Below are positions 40,663-50,277 of a DNA stretch of 64,000 nucleotides, piece after piece (the stretch's first letter is position 1; every line of letters starts with the position of its first letter). The position numbers were made by a program, and so were the translations under genes. Under the pieces are notes generated by a model. That model searched no databases, had not been told where the DNA came from, and saw nothing but the letters and a program-made list of their open reading frames with translations. Source of the stretch: Phycisphaerales bacterium (GTDB lineage: Bacteria > Planctomycetota > Phycisphaerae > Phycisphaerales > SM1A02); contig JAKVBT010000005.1 of the NCBI GenBank assembly GCA_022446905.1, positions 180,459-244,458 of the forward strand. Reading direction: 5' to 3'.

Positions 40663-42855
40663 ATGTCCATCGACCACCCCTTGTTGCAGGGTCTGACCGA
40701 AGCCCAATGTGCCAGTGTCATGCACCGAGACGGGCCGCTTCTGGTGTTGGCTGGGCCGGGTTCGGGCAAGACGACCGTGGTGACTCGCCGCATTGCCATG
40801 TTGCTTGAACAAGGTGTGGCACCATGGTCTGTGCTGGCGTTGACCTTCACCAACAAAGCAGCTGGTGAAATGCGCGATCGTGTGCAACAACGCATCGGTG
40901 TGCACGAGTCTCGAGGTTTGACGATTTCAACCTTCCACTCATTTGCAGCCATGCAACTTCGCACGCTCGGTTCTCGAGTTGGTGCTCCAGAGAATCTCAC
41001 CATCTATGACACGGCTGATCAGCGCAGCGCAGTGAAGGAAGCTATTGCGCAAGCAGGACTGGATACAAGTAACTGGCCACCGGCTTCTGTACTTTCAGCG
41101 ATTAGTCATGCCAAGAATGGACTGTGTGGTCCCGATGAGTTTGAACGCAATGCTGGAGACTTTTACGGACGCTCATTGTCGCGGATCTATCACGCGTATC
41201 AGCGCACGCTCACGCGGGCAGGAGCATTGGACTTCGATGATTTGCTGCGTCTGTTGGCAGTAGCGCTTCGAGATGACCAGGCGCTGCGAAATGACATCGG
41301 TAGTCGATACCACTATCTCCTTGTCGATGAATACCAGGACACCAATCACGCTCAGTTTGTCATTGCATCAGCCATTGCATCTATCCATCGCAACATCTGT
41401 GTCGTTGGTGATCCCGATCAATCGATCTATGCCTGGCGCGGGGCCGACATTGGCAATATTTTGGACTTTGAATCCCGCTATGAGGACGCCAAAGCAATCT
41501 CGCTGGGTGAGAACTTCCGCAGCACAGGGCATATCGTGACCGCTGCTGCAGGGGTGATCAGGCACAACGAGAGCCATCGGGCCCGCGAGTTCAGTACTTC
41601 TCGGCCAGATGGACTCAAGCCAATCGTGCAGTCATTGCCCGATGAGCATGCGGAGGCCAAGGAGGTGGTCGAGCAGTTTGGGCAGTGGCGCAGCGAGCAG
41701 GAAGTGGCGTGGTCGGATCTGGCGGTGCTGTATCGCCTCAATGCGCAGAGCCGCGTGATTGAAGAAGCCTTTCGGCGTGCTGAAGTGCCTTATGTCGTTG
41801 CCCGAGGCACAGCCTTCTACGATCGTCGTGAAGTCAAGGATGCGCTGTGCTATCTGCGAGTGTTGCTCAATGAACGTGATGATGTGGCGCTGCGGCGCAT
41901 CATCAACGTTCCGACTCGGGGTATTGGCAAGACCACCTTGGATAAAGTCGAACGCTTGGCAGCCAAACTCGATATTCCGGTGATGGAAGCAGTGCGTGGA
42001 TGTGACCGCATCGATGGTTTGACAGAACGAGCACGGGCAGCGCTGCGACGTTTTGTGACGCTGATTGACAGTTGGCGGCAGTCCATGGCCGGCGGGCTCA
42101 TCGAGATCTCTCTGGATGATCTCGTGGCTCGTGTCATTGAAGAGTCTGGACTGGAGGGTGCGGCGCGGCGCAAAGGTGCCGAAGAAGATCTCGATCGAGT
42201 CGCGAATCTTCAGGAGTTAGTCAGTGCAGCAGCAGACCGGGAGATCGACGCCAACGGGGATGGGGAGGTGTCCGGTGGGCTGCGCGGTCAACTGGCTGCG
42301 TGGCTGGAGTCGATTGCCCTGATCAGTGATGCTGATGCAGTTGATCCCGAACAGGGCGCTGTCACACTCATGACGCTGCATGCCGCCAAGGGACTGGAAT
42401 TCGAAGGTGTGGCGATCGCCGGGTGTGAGCAGGGCGTGTTGCCACACGCCCGCGCCGCTGACGACCCCGCTGGCATGGAAGAAGAACGACGCCTCTTCTA
42501 TGTCGGTATGACCCGGGCCAAACAGTGTTTACTGATGACCCATGCTCAGGTGCGTGCCCAGCGGGGACGCACCGAGTCGATGGTGCCAAGCCGCTTTCTG
42601 GATGAGTTGCCAGCCGACTGCGTGCGAGTCGTGGAAACCACCGATCCATGGAGCCTTCCAGCAGCGCCCTTGCCTGAGGTTGTTATTGGGCAGAGGGTGC
42701 GGCACCCACGCTTTGGCGTCGGGGTCGTGTTGCGATTTGGCCGCCGCGGGGCTGGGCGATTGGTCACCGTGGATTTCCAGCGGTACGGACCCCGGACCAT
42801 GCCCGCATCCCACGCTGCCTTAGAGCCTGCTGGCGATGAGTTTGAGGGGTTCTGA
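40663..42855 (+). CDS. UvrD/PcrA-family superfamily 1A DNA helicase
   Basis: A 730-residue 3'-5' helicase for excision repair, replication restart or Rep-like duties. Motifs in order: Q motif 'LTEAQCASV', Walker A 'AGPGSGKTTVVTRRIAMLL', Ia 'ALTFTNKAAGEM', II 'LLVDEYQDTNHAQF', III 'VGDPDQSIYAWRGAD', IV 'LGENFRSTGHIV', V/VI 'MTLHAAKGLEFEGVAIAGCEQGVLPHAR' and 'RRLFYVGMTRAK'. The C-terminus has a PcrA-type Tudor-like end ('GQRVRHPRFGVGVVLRFG'). The track start at 39583 runs back over dcd and nrdJ and is rejected; the ATG at 40663 sits just before the Q motif. queG follows 2 bases later. Confidence 0.93.
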   Translation: MSIDHPLLQGLTEAQCASVMHRDGPLLVLAGPGSGKTTVVTRRIAMLLEQGVAPWSVLALTFTNKAAGEMRDRVQQRIGVHESRGLTISTFHSFAAMQLRTLGSRVGAPENLTIYDTADQRSAVKEAIAQAGLDTSNWPPASVLSAISHAKNGLCGPDEFERNAGDFYGRSLSRIYHAYQRTLTRAGALDFDDLLRLLAVALRDDQALRNDIGSRYHYLLVDEYQDTNHAQFVIASAIASIHRNICVVGDPDQSIYAWRGADIGNILDFESRYEDAKAISLGENFRSTGHIVTAAAGVIRHNESHRAREFSTSRPDGLKPIVQSLPDEHAEAKEVVEQFGQWRSEQEVAWSDLAVLYRLNAQSRVIEEAFRRAEVPYVVARGTAFYDRREVKDALCYLRVLLNERDDVALRRIINVPTRGIGKTTLDKVERLAAKLDIPVMEAVRGCDRIDGLTERARAALRRFVTLIDSWRQSMAGGLIEISLDDLVARVIEESGLEGAARRKGAEEDLDRVANLQELVSAAADREIDANGDGEVSGGLRGQLAAWLESIALISDADAVDPEQGAVTLMTLHAAKGLEFEGVAIAGCEQGVLPHARAADDPAGMEEERRLFYVGMTRAKQCLLMTHAQVRAQRGRTESMVPSRFLDELPADCVRVVETTDPWSLPAAPLPEVVIGQRVRHPRFGVGVVLRFGRRGAGRLVTVDFQRYGPRTMPASHAALEPAGDEFEGF

Positions 42856-42857
42856 GT

Positions 42858-43913
42858 ATGGCGCCCCACGCGGCCCACACCTTTGTGCAGGATTGTCTTG
42901 AAGCGGGCTTTGCCCTTGCAGGGGTCACCAGCATCGACCCGCCAGAGCGTGCGCCGATCTTTGAGCAGTGGCTGGAAGATGGCATGCACGGGGCGATGCA
43001 GTGGATGGAGCGGCACCGTGATCTTCGACACCAGCCTGCAGATTTGCTTGAAGATGCTCGCTCCATCATTTGTGTGGCGACTCGATACGCACCAGCAGAT
43101 GTCAAGGGCGGGGCTGCGGTCGCTTCCTACGCGCGTGGCGACGACTACCACAAAGTTATGAAGAAACAACTCCATGCCTTGTGTGATCAGTGGCGAGGAG
43201 CCTTTCCAGATGCCCAGTTCCGCGCCTGTGTCGACACCGCACCATTGCTAGAGCGGGAACTTGCAGAGCGTGCTGGTCTTGGCCGCGTAGGCAAGAACAC
43301 CATGCTCATTGATCCGGGTGCGGGATCATGGTTGCTTCTTGGGGAAGTACTCACCACACTGGACATTGCCCCGACGCCTGCGGATCACGATGACCCGTGC
43401 GCGAGCTGCACGCGCTGCATCGATGCGTGTCCGACCGAGGCACTGTCGCCGTGGCGATTGGATGCGCGACGGTGCATCTCTGCCATGACCATTGAGCAGC
43501 GAAGTGAGATCGATGTGCAATGGCATGATGCCATTGGGGAGTGGTTGTTTGGCTGTGACATCTGCCAGGATGTCTGCCCACATAATCAGCTCACGGAACG
43601 CTCGGCAGCGCTGCCGAGCGCGCCGTGGACACGTGATCGGCTTGGGCTCGTGCCTGTCCTCGATGTCTTGGAATGGACGCCACAAAGGCGGGAGGCCAAG
43701 ATCGCTGGAACCGCGGTGACCCGAGCCACACTGGACATGATGCGGCGCAATGCCTGCATCGTGGCTGGTGGGATGGCTGGTCACGCCGATCTAGACAGTA
43801 TTCGGAGCGTGTTGGAGGCCATTGCGAACGCTGCTGACGAGCCGGAGATGGTTCGGGACGCTGCTCGGGAAGCGATCAGAAGACTGGACGCATCACTGCG
43901 GAGCGAGTCTTGA
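42858..43913 (+). CDS. queG: epoxyqueuosine reductase
   Basis: Catalyses the last step of queuosine synthesis on tRNA, reducing epoxyqueuosine with a cobalamin cofactor and two 4Fe-4S clusters. Visible motifs: 'CVATRYAPADVKGGAAVASYARGDDYHKVMKKQL', 'RAGLGRVGKNTMLIDPGAGSWLLLGEVLT', ferredoxin signatures 'CASCTRCIDACPTEAL' and 'CDICQDVCPHN'. The length of 351 residues is normal. It begins 2 bases after the helicase stop. The C-terminal HEAT-like part is short. Together with nrdJ it implies the cell has or takes up cobalamin. Its 3' end overlaps the convergent lipoprotein gene by 21 bases. Confidence 0.95.
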   Translation: MAPHAAHTFVQDCLEAGFALAGVTSIDPPERAPIFEQWLEDGMHGAMQWMERHRDLRHQPADLLEDARSIICVATRYAPADVKGGAAVASYARGDDYHKVMKKQLHALCDQWRGAFPDAQFRACVDTAPLLERELAERAGLGRVGKNTMLIDPGAGSWLLLGEVLTTLDIAPTPADHDDPCASCTRCIDACPTEALSPWRLDARRCISAMTIEQRSEIDVQWHDAIGEWLFGCDICQDVCPHNQLTERSAALPSAPWTRDRLGLVPVLDVLEWTPQRREAKIAGTAVTRATLDMMRRNACIVAGGMAGHADLDSIRSVLEAIANAADEPEMVRDAAREAIRRLDASLRSES

Positions 43914-45812
43914 GAGCAACTGCTGCAACTGTTGGGGTGTCTGAATCTTGCCTGAACGCAGTTCTTCAGCACCCGTATTCATCGCAGCAATCATCCCTTG
44001 AATTTGCTCGATTGTGGCATCTGGTGCATCGCCGGCTGACATCAGGCTGGTCAACTTCCAGCCGCTTGCTGATTCTGCAGCCTGCAAGGTGGTCTGCTTG
44101 CCACTGCCATCAATGATCGTGATATCGCCTTGGCTAGACGACGTTGAGCGAACCGACTGCACAGTGAATGGAATTTGCTCGAGCATGGCGTCTCTGAGTC
44201 CGCCAAGCATCATGCCTACCATTGGGTCCTTGCCCATGGGTGAGGCAGTGAGCGCATCAACAAAGCCGTTAATCGCGTTTGCCATTTGAGGCATGAGTGC
44301 GAGAAGTTGGCAATCCTCACCGACAGCCTCACAGTCTGTGACCGATTTGATGGCTGGAAACATTTGATCAGGCGGCATGGCACCTGCAGCCGCGAGTTGA
44401 TCAACTAACTGTTGAAGTCCTGCCGGCACATCTTCCAAGCCAGCGATCGATGTGCTGGTTGTTGGGGCCGATGCGGCTGCTGCAGAAGGTGCGATGGGTG
44501 GCGATGTGGTCTTGATGTCGGAGAAGTCGCCGCTGAGGCTGGCTTGCAATGCCTCGAGTCCGACAATGATGGAATCGCCCTGGCCTGCGCCAAGTCCGTC
44601 AGCGAGTTGGCGGGAAGCATCGATGGCTTTTTGTCCATCCGTGCGCGCCATGTCAGCTTGTGACTCTAAGACTGTCCGTGTTTCTGTCCAGGTCGCGCTG
44701 AGGGTGCGACTTCCAGATGCGGCAGCCTTGGCCATCGTGCTGATGCAGCGATGCAAGATCGAGACCTCGGAGATGGTCAGTTCAGCAGTAGCAACCTGCG
44801 CCTGCAGTTCAAGCAGGCGATCTGCAAGACCATCTTTGCCGCGACGTGAACGGGCGGCATTCGATGCTGCTTTGGCGGCTGCTGCGAGGTGGGCACGCGA
44901 CTGGGTAGTGGATTTCTTGAGTGACTCGGTCAGCAGCGCGGCAAGAGTCTGTGTGTCGTCGCTGAGGGTCTGGTCGATCTCTTGTTTGGCCTGCTCAATT
45001 CTCTTCTGCTGAGCATTGCGGGCAGAGGCGAGAGATTCCATCGAGCCAGCTTGCGTATCGACAGCGGTGATGTGATCTTCCATGCCTTTGACATTGATGT
45101 CAGCAGTGTGCAGTTGTGGTTGTGCATCCAACTCAAGCACTGCCTTGCGTCGATCCATTTCGGCTTCGACCTTGGCTGCTTGCAAATCCACATTGGCCGC
45201 TTGTGTGCGAGCGAGCATGGCAGCCTGGCCTTGCATCTGATCCGCATCTGCACGCAGTTGGGCGGCTTGCTGACCCTGCTGCTGAATGGCCGCGAGCGAT
45301 TTGCCAACGTCGTGTTGCATCGCGCTGACATCAGCGTCATATTGAGCGCGAGCTTGCTTGAGGTTGGCCATCTGATTGGTCAATTCAACGCGTGTGCTCG
45401 CCAATGTGTCTAAGTCGATGTCTTGTCGATCATCCAGTCGCGTTGACAAGGCCGTGAGATTTGCCAGGCCAGTACCCAAGGCTTCAATCTGCCCAATCAA
45501 CAGTGATGCTTGCATCATGTCGGTCAGCGCGTTTTGAGCCTGAATGGTGGCCAGGCCGAGTTCTGCTTCGGCAGTGACGCGGCTGGCGATTGACTTGAGC
45601 GTCTTGTCATCACTGCGCACACGGCCAGCTTCTCGAGCAATGGTTTGGAGTGCTCCACTGGCCTTGGCATCGCCAGGCTGGATCTCAAGCAGTGACTCCT
45701 GCAATTCAGTGAGGGTCTGCAGGGCGACTCGATGTTCGGAGGCGGAGGGGTCTTCGCATCCAGCGAGGCCAGTCAGTCCGGACAGGGCGATCAGCAGCAT
45801 CAATCGAGGCAT
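43893..45812 (-). CDS. large coiled-coil lipoprotein of unknown function
   Basis: A 639-residue protein with lipoprotein signal 'LMLLIALSGLTGLAGCEDP' (lipobox LAGC). Residues about 25-430 are predicted helix with long coiled-coil character, rich in Ala, Gln, Asp and Thr ('LAAIQQQGQQAAQLRADADQ'). Then comes a Ser/Ala/Pro-rich hinge ('PIAPSAAAASAPTTSTS') and a C-terminal alpha/beta region ('ITIIDGSGKQTTLQAAESASGW') ending 'TPQQLQQLLSRL'. It could span the periplasm as a tether or peptidoglycan-facing structural protein, but no family is recognised. GGAG lies 11 bases before the ATG. It is 60 bases downstream of the CX4CH gene and may be in the NAD-GDH operon. Confidence 0.8.
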   Translation of the reverse strand: MPRLMLLIALSGLTGLAGCEDPSASEHRVALQTLTELQESLLEIQPGDAKASGALQTIAREAGRVRSDDKTLKSIASRVTAEAELGLATIQAQNALTDMMQASLLIGQIEALGTGLANLTALSTRLDDRQDIDLDTLASTRVELTNQMANLKQARAQYDADVSAMQHDVGKSLAAIQQQGQQAAQLRADADQMQGQAAMLARTQAANVDLQAAKVEAEMDRRKAVLELDAQPQLHTADINVKGMEDHITAVDTQAGSMESLASARNAQQKRIEQAKQEIDQTLSDDTQTLAALLTESLKKSTTQSRAHLAAAAKAASNAARSRRGKDGLADRLLELQAQVATAELTISEVSILHRCISTMAKAAASGSRTLSATWTETRTVLESQADMARTDGQKAIDASRQLADGLGAGQGDSIIVGLEALQASLSGDFSDIKTTSPPIAPSAAAASAPTTSTSIAGLEDVPAGLQQLVDQLAAAGAMPPDQMFPAIKSVTDCEAVGEDCQLLALMPQMANAINGFVDALTASPMGKDPMVGMMLGGLRDAMLEQIPFTVQSVRSTSSSQGDITIIDGSGKQTTLQAAESASGWKLTSLMSAGDAPDATIEQIQGMIAAMNTGAEELRSGKIQTPQQLQQLLSRLAPQ

Positions 45813-45847
45813 GAGGTGTCGTTCTCCAAACGCGTCATGTAATTGGT

Positions 45848-45864
45848 ATCCCCCGGACGGGGGA
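45848..45864. terminator. short G-C hairpin in the gap before the coiled-coil lipoprotein gene
   Basis: TCCCCCG and CGGGGGA pair across a two-base centre. No U-tract follows on the minus strand, so it may be a weak terminator or an mRNA-processing signal between the CX4CH gene and the lipoprotein gene. Confidence 0.35.
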
Positions 45865-45872
45865 CGATAGCA

Positions 45873-47228
45873 CTACCGCGGGGTCTGTTGGGTGTCTTCT
45901 GTGGTCTGCTTGGCCGAAATCGGTGATTGGACCGGATACTGGGGGCGAGGGGACCGCATCATGGACTCAATCCACCGCTGTGAGGTCGCCATCGCCCCGG
46001 AGTTGACGCGGGGGAAGACCGATCTCCAGCCATCTACTGGCGGATGGGGGTGGGTCGCCTCGGCCCGTGGCAGGGCATATTGCAGGAGGACCGAATCCGC
46101 TGGGGTCTCCCAATCAATCAAGGGTCCATCGTCGACGGTCAGCGTATCGAGCAGCAGTAGATTGGACAGACGCAGTCGGTCGTTCATGGCAGGGCTGCGA
46201 TAGAGCATGAAACGTCCCGCATCCGGGCCGCCGTGGCAAGCACGCATGCCACATCGCGGGATCAGCCATGCATCATGCACATGCTGGCGGAACCGCTTCA
46301 AAGACTCTGGTTCAGTAATGACCTCAACGGCGGCATAGTGATCTCTGGCTTGCAACTGGAACATAAGCTCAAGCACATCGACTGCAGGCCCTTTGATCAG
46401 GCGAGCACGTGCTTGTGCAGTGCGTGGCAAGAGGGAACTGGTGGCATATTCATTGAGAAATGCCTGTCGCGCTTCCGGTGGGATCTGCAATTTGGGTGGA
46501 TTGTTGGTGTCAGTCTCGTAAACCCGAATCAGGTTGACTTGCGCATCTGAAATGGGCGGCGGCAGATGGTCGTAGCTATTCCCAGCAACCTGACTGGGTT
46601 GATGTTCAACCGGTGTGAATCGCAGGCGAGCCTCTGCGACTTGGCGCAATTGACGTGCTTGGGGCGAGCGATGCTGCGACAAATGAACATTGAGTTCATC
46701 AATGGCCTCCTCTAAGGCGCCTTCAGAAATCAGCCAGCGACACATGCGCAAATGCGCCATTTGGTGCGTCACCGGATGCTGCGATTTGATGCGCTGATAG
46801 CGATCCTGAACAGATTCAATGGGCGTCATTGATTTGACATCATGACGGTCAATGGTCAGGTCAATGTCAGAGACACGAACATCAACGCTATCGAAGCCAT
46901 CTCGAATTAAAAGTCCCTGAAGCACATGCCCCTTGGTGAGGACCAGAGACACCTCGATCGGTTCGGGCGGGTCCAAGAGCCATTGCACCCACTTGACTCG
47001 GTCAAGCGGAATCTCCTGCAACTGGTCATCACGTGTTTGAATTGTGATTGCAGTGGCATTGCTGTTGACCAAGTAGCCGGTAATGGAATGTTGGCGTGCT
47101 GTGTGGAGAATGACCCGAGACGTGTTGTCGACCGCTGCTGCTGAGTCAGCTTCAGTCGGATCAGGAAGCGCTGGAGTGGCCAGCGGTGTCACTAGGGCCA
47201 GTGCCAGACACAGTGTGGTGATGCTCAC
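45873..47228 (-). CDS. exported protein with a CX4CH motif, unknown function
   Basis: A 451-residue protein with signal peptide 'TLCLALALVTPLATPALP'. An N-terminal region (about 35-130) has Sm-like or PQQ-adjacent beta character: 'HSITGYLVNSNATAITIQTRDDQLQEIPLDRVKWVQWLL'. A helical middle with TPR-like spacing follows ('EGALEEAIDELNVHLSQHRSPQARQLRQVAEARL'). Near residue 330 is 'LIPRCGMRACHGG', C-X4-C-H. This is one residue pair longer than the standard CX2CH haem site, but CX4CH is used by some cytochromes c, so covalent haem attachment is possible. The gene overlaps the NAD-glutamate dehydrogenase stop by 4 bases. It could be a planctomycete cytochrome-like or metal-binding surface protein. 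Confidence 0.72.
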   Translation of the reverse strand: MSITTLCLALALVTPLATPALPDPTEADSAAAVDNTSRVILHTARQHSITGYLVNSNATAITIQTRDDQLQEIPLDRVKWVQWLLDPPEPIEVSLVLTKGHVLQGLLIRDGFDSVDVRVSDIDLTIDRHDVKSMTPIESVQDRYQRIKSQHPVTHQMAHLRMCRWLISEGALEEAIDELNVHLSQHRSPQARQLRQVAEARLRFTPVEHQPSQVAGNSYDHLPPPISDAQVNLIRVYETDTNNPPKLQIPPEARQAFLNEYATSSLLPRTAQARARLIKGPAVDVLELMFQLQARDHYAAVEVITEPESLKRFRQHVHDAWLIPRCGMRACHGGPDAGRFMLYRSPAMNDRLRLSNLLLLDTLTVDDGPLIDWETPADSVLLQYALPRAEATHPHPPVDGWRSVFPRVNSGAMATSQRWIESMMRSPRPQYPVQSPISAKQTTEDTQQTPR

Positions 47229-50188
47229 GACTGCTCCGACTTACGACCGCGAATGGATGCAAGGATGGACGTGTTGCGGAGCAGATCAGCAATGTCGTCG
47301 GCGCAGTCGATGGCCGCGCCCTCGGCGGCTTGGGCAAGTTGTTCACGTTCATGTTCGCGGTGGAGAAACTCGACTGCGAGACTGAAGATGGATTCTGCTT
47401 CCACCGCTTCGACAGCCTCAATGCCTTCGCGGTACACAATGCGGGCGGCAAGCGCTTTGGCAATGATCCAGCGGCGATAGGCATCAGGCATGCGGTCTGC
47501 AAGCCGATCTTGTGCGCGTTCCAACAAGCTATCTGGCAGGTGGTCATGGATGACCGATTGCAGCAGGTACTCGTGTCGAGGATCAGCCTGATCTAGGGCC
47601 GACTCGATGGCGTCAGCGACACGGATCATGGCACGGCTGAGACGCACGCTAGCGTCTGGCAAATGCAGTCGCGGCTGTCTGCGCCGCATCCGAGCAAGCA
47701 GTTCCGCTTCCTTTCGTGCGAGCATCCGCAGTGTGTCCAGTACCTCGCCAACAAAGGTCTGTTTGAGTTCGATGAACTCATCAGGTGACAACATCATGCT
47801 GGCACCGATTTCGTAACTAGAGCAGATTACGCCACACTTGTTGGCGGAGGAGTCCTTGAAAATCACCACGCCCGTGTCGGCCAGGTGTGAGCGGGCTTCT
47901 GGAGTGAGGAAAAGATTGGCCCCTTCAACAATCAGACGACTGGATGGCTGTCCTTCTTTGTCAAGGAACTCCTGCCAGTTGCCGCCGTGAATGGTGGCCG
48001 GCCGCCCACCGCAGGGCACAAAAGCATCCGCCTGTACGCGGTGGTGCAGTGTGTTGCGCAAGCGCACGCCATCAGCTTCTTCAAGACCAGAGACGCGGCC
48101 GGAGGGGCCAAGCATTGCCGGGTTGAATGCAGTGATGGGAAGTGATTGGTCCACAAGCCGCAGCAACTCATCGAGGGGAAGACCATCTGGATCCTCTGCA
48201 GATCCGCTGCCGTCTGCAATGCCCACGATCTTGGCCCGATTGCCAAACTCACGGTGCATGATGCGAATGGCGTTGCCGCCGACATCACCATCGGGGCCAC
48301 CTGTCATCTTGACGGTGAAGTCCTGATTCCGCGGATCGATGCCGATGGCTTGAAGGCCAACCTCAAGGAACACAACGACACCTTCACTGGTGACCCCGAA
48401 CTCCTTGTGATTAATACCTGCGCCAGGCTTGCTGCTCATCAATGCGGTGGGAACGCTGTACCCGCGTTGATTTGCGCGTGCCACAATCCAATTGATCAGT
48501 TGCGGAGAGATGTTCTCATCTGGCCCGAAGTACAACAGTTCTTCAGTGCCGGAGCGGTCAACAATGCGACTGCGGACCCTAGTGTCATCAACAATGAGGT
48601 CCAGAACAGAGTCGACGAATGCTTTGACGCTTCGGCCGCACTTCTCGTGCGGGTGCACCAAGATGGCAGCCTTGGAGCCGCCCTCAGGAATGTCCTTGTT
48701 CTTGAGCTGTTGGGCGCTTGCCAGTCCATAGGCTTCGTCATAGAGCCGCTCAGTCTCGCGGGTGAACTGAGGACTGCTGCGTGGCAGGACGGCGCGAATG
48801 CCGCCGCGAGCAATGTCCCGGAAGCGGACATGGAATCCGTTGAACCCGCGGCCATGTACGAAGAACACACCAAAGGGCAACTCGGGGCGTCGTTCAGTCT
48901 GCAGGAAGGCCGGGTCAAGCCGCATGGAGAGGGCGTATCGGCCTGGCACATACACATTGGTGCGAAGGACCGCCGAGATGGCCTCGAGCATGGCCTCAAA
49001 GATCGAGCGGGCGTCTTCAAGATCAACTTCGGTCTCGATCTGGGTGCGCAGAGCCGAGCATCGTTGTGCGTACGCCTCATCAGTGAGCGGTCGTTCCGGG
49101 TGGAATCGATCTAGGAATAGGTCAACGATGTCTCTGGCAATCTGAATGTTTTCAATAGCCAGTAAGCGGATGCGCTCAGAGGTGAATGCATATCGATTGC
49201 GATGAGCCAGTACTTGATGGACGAGATCGCCAAGGCCCACGACGAGCTCTGCATGCGTGAGATCAAGTTCATCGTGACGCCGTGAGAGTTTGATTGCCCG
49301 TGAGTCCACCCATTTGATGCGGCGCACGTCGTGTTGGACACGATGCCAACGCCTCGATTCGGCGTCAATCGGGCCGCCCTCCGGAGAGGTCACGACAAAG
49401 CCAACAAAGCTGACCCACCCATTGGCACCATCGTCAATGGTGTCGAGGTAGGCGCGGTGGATATTGATGCCTGCATGACTCAGTCGTTCCGCAATGCGTT
49501 CTAAAACCGAGCGGCGTGTGCTGTTGGCCACAGCGACAGAAATGCGACTTTGAGTCGGGTCCGCTTCTGGTTCAAGGGTGACCGCGACACCTTCGGTGCC
49601 AGTGACCTCTTCAAACAGCCTCCAGTGTTGCAACTTGCGCAGTGGTGTGAGCGTCATGACTTCATCAACGCTGCATCGCTGGAGGAAATTGCGGATCTGT
49701 GATTCATCCCACTCTGGGGCATGTTCGGCGGCGTAGGTCACCAACTCGCTGACTTTGGCGGCTTGTGCGGGGTCATCGAGGTCGCATGGCTCGGGGTCGC
49801 CGAATTCGAAGGTGTCGATGACAAGCGTGCCGTCCTTGGCCGTGTGTACCTTGGCAGCGCGGAGCGGTTGGTCAATGGGCAGTTCCGCCACGAGTTCAGC
49901 CAGCACGCCGGGATAGTCCAGCGGGCGCATACTCGTCCACTCGGTGCCGTCTTCGCTGCGGAGTGTCATTTCGACCGGCCGGCCGCTTGCCCGAGCTGCA
50001 ATGATTGCTCGCAGATGGCTCAGTCGTGTCTCTTCGTCGGTGTCTTGAAAGTACACCCGTGGCATCTGCTCCATGAACCAAGGAACAACTTCCTCACTGG
50101 TTCGTCGCAGACTGTCAACGATCTGATCGACAACTTCCTGAGCCTCGGATCGATCGGACATGGGGGGTGTAGGCGATTCTGTCGACAT
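47225..50188 (-). CDS. NAD-specific glutamate dehydrogenase, large type
   Basis: Oxidatively deaminates glutamate to 2-oxoglutarate and ammonium. A 987-residue protein of the large GDH family, with a long N-terminal regulatory part (ACT-like segment 'RISVAVANSTRRSVLERIAERLSHAGINIHRAYLDTID') and the catalytic part 'GFNGFHVRFRDIARGGIRAVLPRSSPQFTRETERLYDEAYGLASAQQLKNKDIPEGGSKAAI', the Lys lying near residue 496. A Rossmann segment 'GDVGGNAIRI' follows. It is shorter than the 1600-residue GDH-180 and longer than the hexameric 450-residue enzyme. It heads the operon with the CX4CH gene, and diverges from ribF with under 90 bases between. Confidence 0.9.
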   Translation of the reverse strand: MSTESPTPPMSDRSEAQEVVDQIVDSLRRTSEEVVPWFMEQMPRVYFQDTDEETRLSHLRAIIAARASGRPVEMTLRSEDGTEWTSMRPLDYPGVLAELVAELPIDQPLRAAKVHTAKDGTLVIDTFEFGDPEPCDLDDPAQAAKVSELVTYAAEHAPEWDESQIRNFLQRCSVDEVMTLTPLRKLQHWRLFEEVTGTEGVAVTLEPEADPTQSRISVAVANSTRRSVLERIAERLSHAGINIHRAYLDTIDDGANGWVSFVGFVVTSPEGGPIDAESRRWHRVQHDVRRIKWVDSRAIKLSRRHDELDLTHAELVVGLGDLVHQVLAHRNRYAFTSERIRLLAIENIQIARDIVDLFLDRFHPERPLTDEAYAQRCSALRTQIETEVDLEDARSIFEAMLEAISAVLRTNVYVPGRYALSMRLDPAFLQTERRPELPFGVFFVHGRGFNGFHVRFRDIARGGIRAVLPRSSPQFTRETERLYDEAYGLASAQQLKNKDIPEGGSKAAILVHPHEKCGRSVKAFVDSVLDLIVDDTRVRSRIVDRSGTEELLYFGPDENISPQLINWIVARANQRGYSVPTALMSSKPGAGINHKEFGVTSEGVVVFLEVGLQAIGIDPRNQDFTVKMTGGPDGDVGGNAIRIMHREFGNRAKIVGIADGSGSAEDPDGLPLDELLRLVDQSLPITAFNPAMLGPSGRVSGLEEADGVRLRNTLHHRVQADAFVPCGGRPATIHGGNWQEFLDKEGQPSSRLIVEGANLFLTPEARSHLADTGVVIFKDSSANKCGVICSSYEIGASMMLSPDEFIELKQTFVGEVLDTLRMLARKEAELLARMRRRQPRLHLPDASVRLSRAMIRVADAIESALDQADPRHEYLLQSVIHDHLPDSLLERAQDRLADRMPDAYRRWIIAKALAARIVYREGIEAVEAVEAESIFSLAVEFLHREHEREQLAQAAEGAAIDCADDIADLLRNTSILASIRGRKSEQS

Positions 50189-50277
50189 TCGCGCAGTTTA
50201 GCGGACCTCTGGGTCTGAGAACAGGTCCAAACCGGCCATAGCACAGCCCATGGAGCCGATTCGGCTAGGGTGCGCTC

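Noticed and set aside
43590-43625. GCTCGGCAGCGCTGCCGAGC palindrome inside queG
   Set aside because: It lies in a secure coding region and encodes ordinary residues; probably chance in GC-rich sequence.
48146-49114. 322-codon ORF antisense to the NAD-glutamate dehydrogenase gene
   Set aside because: It lies wholly inside a secure gene and its translation has the pattern of a codon-bias shadow with no recognisable motif.
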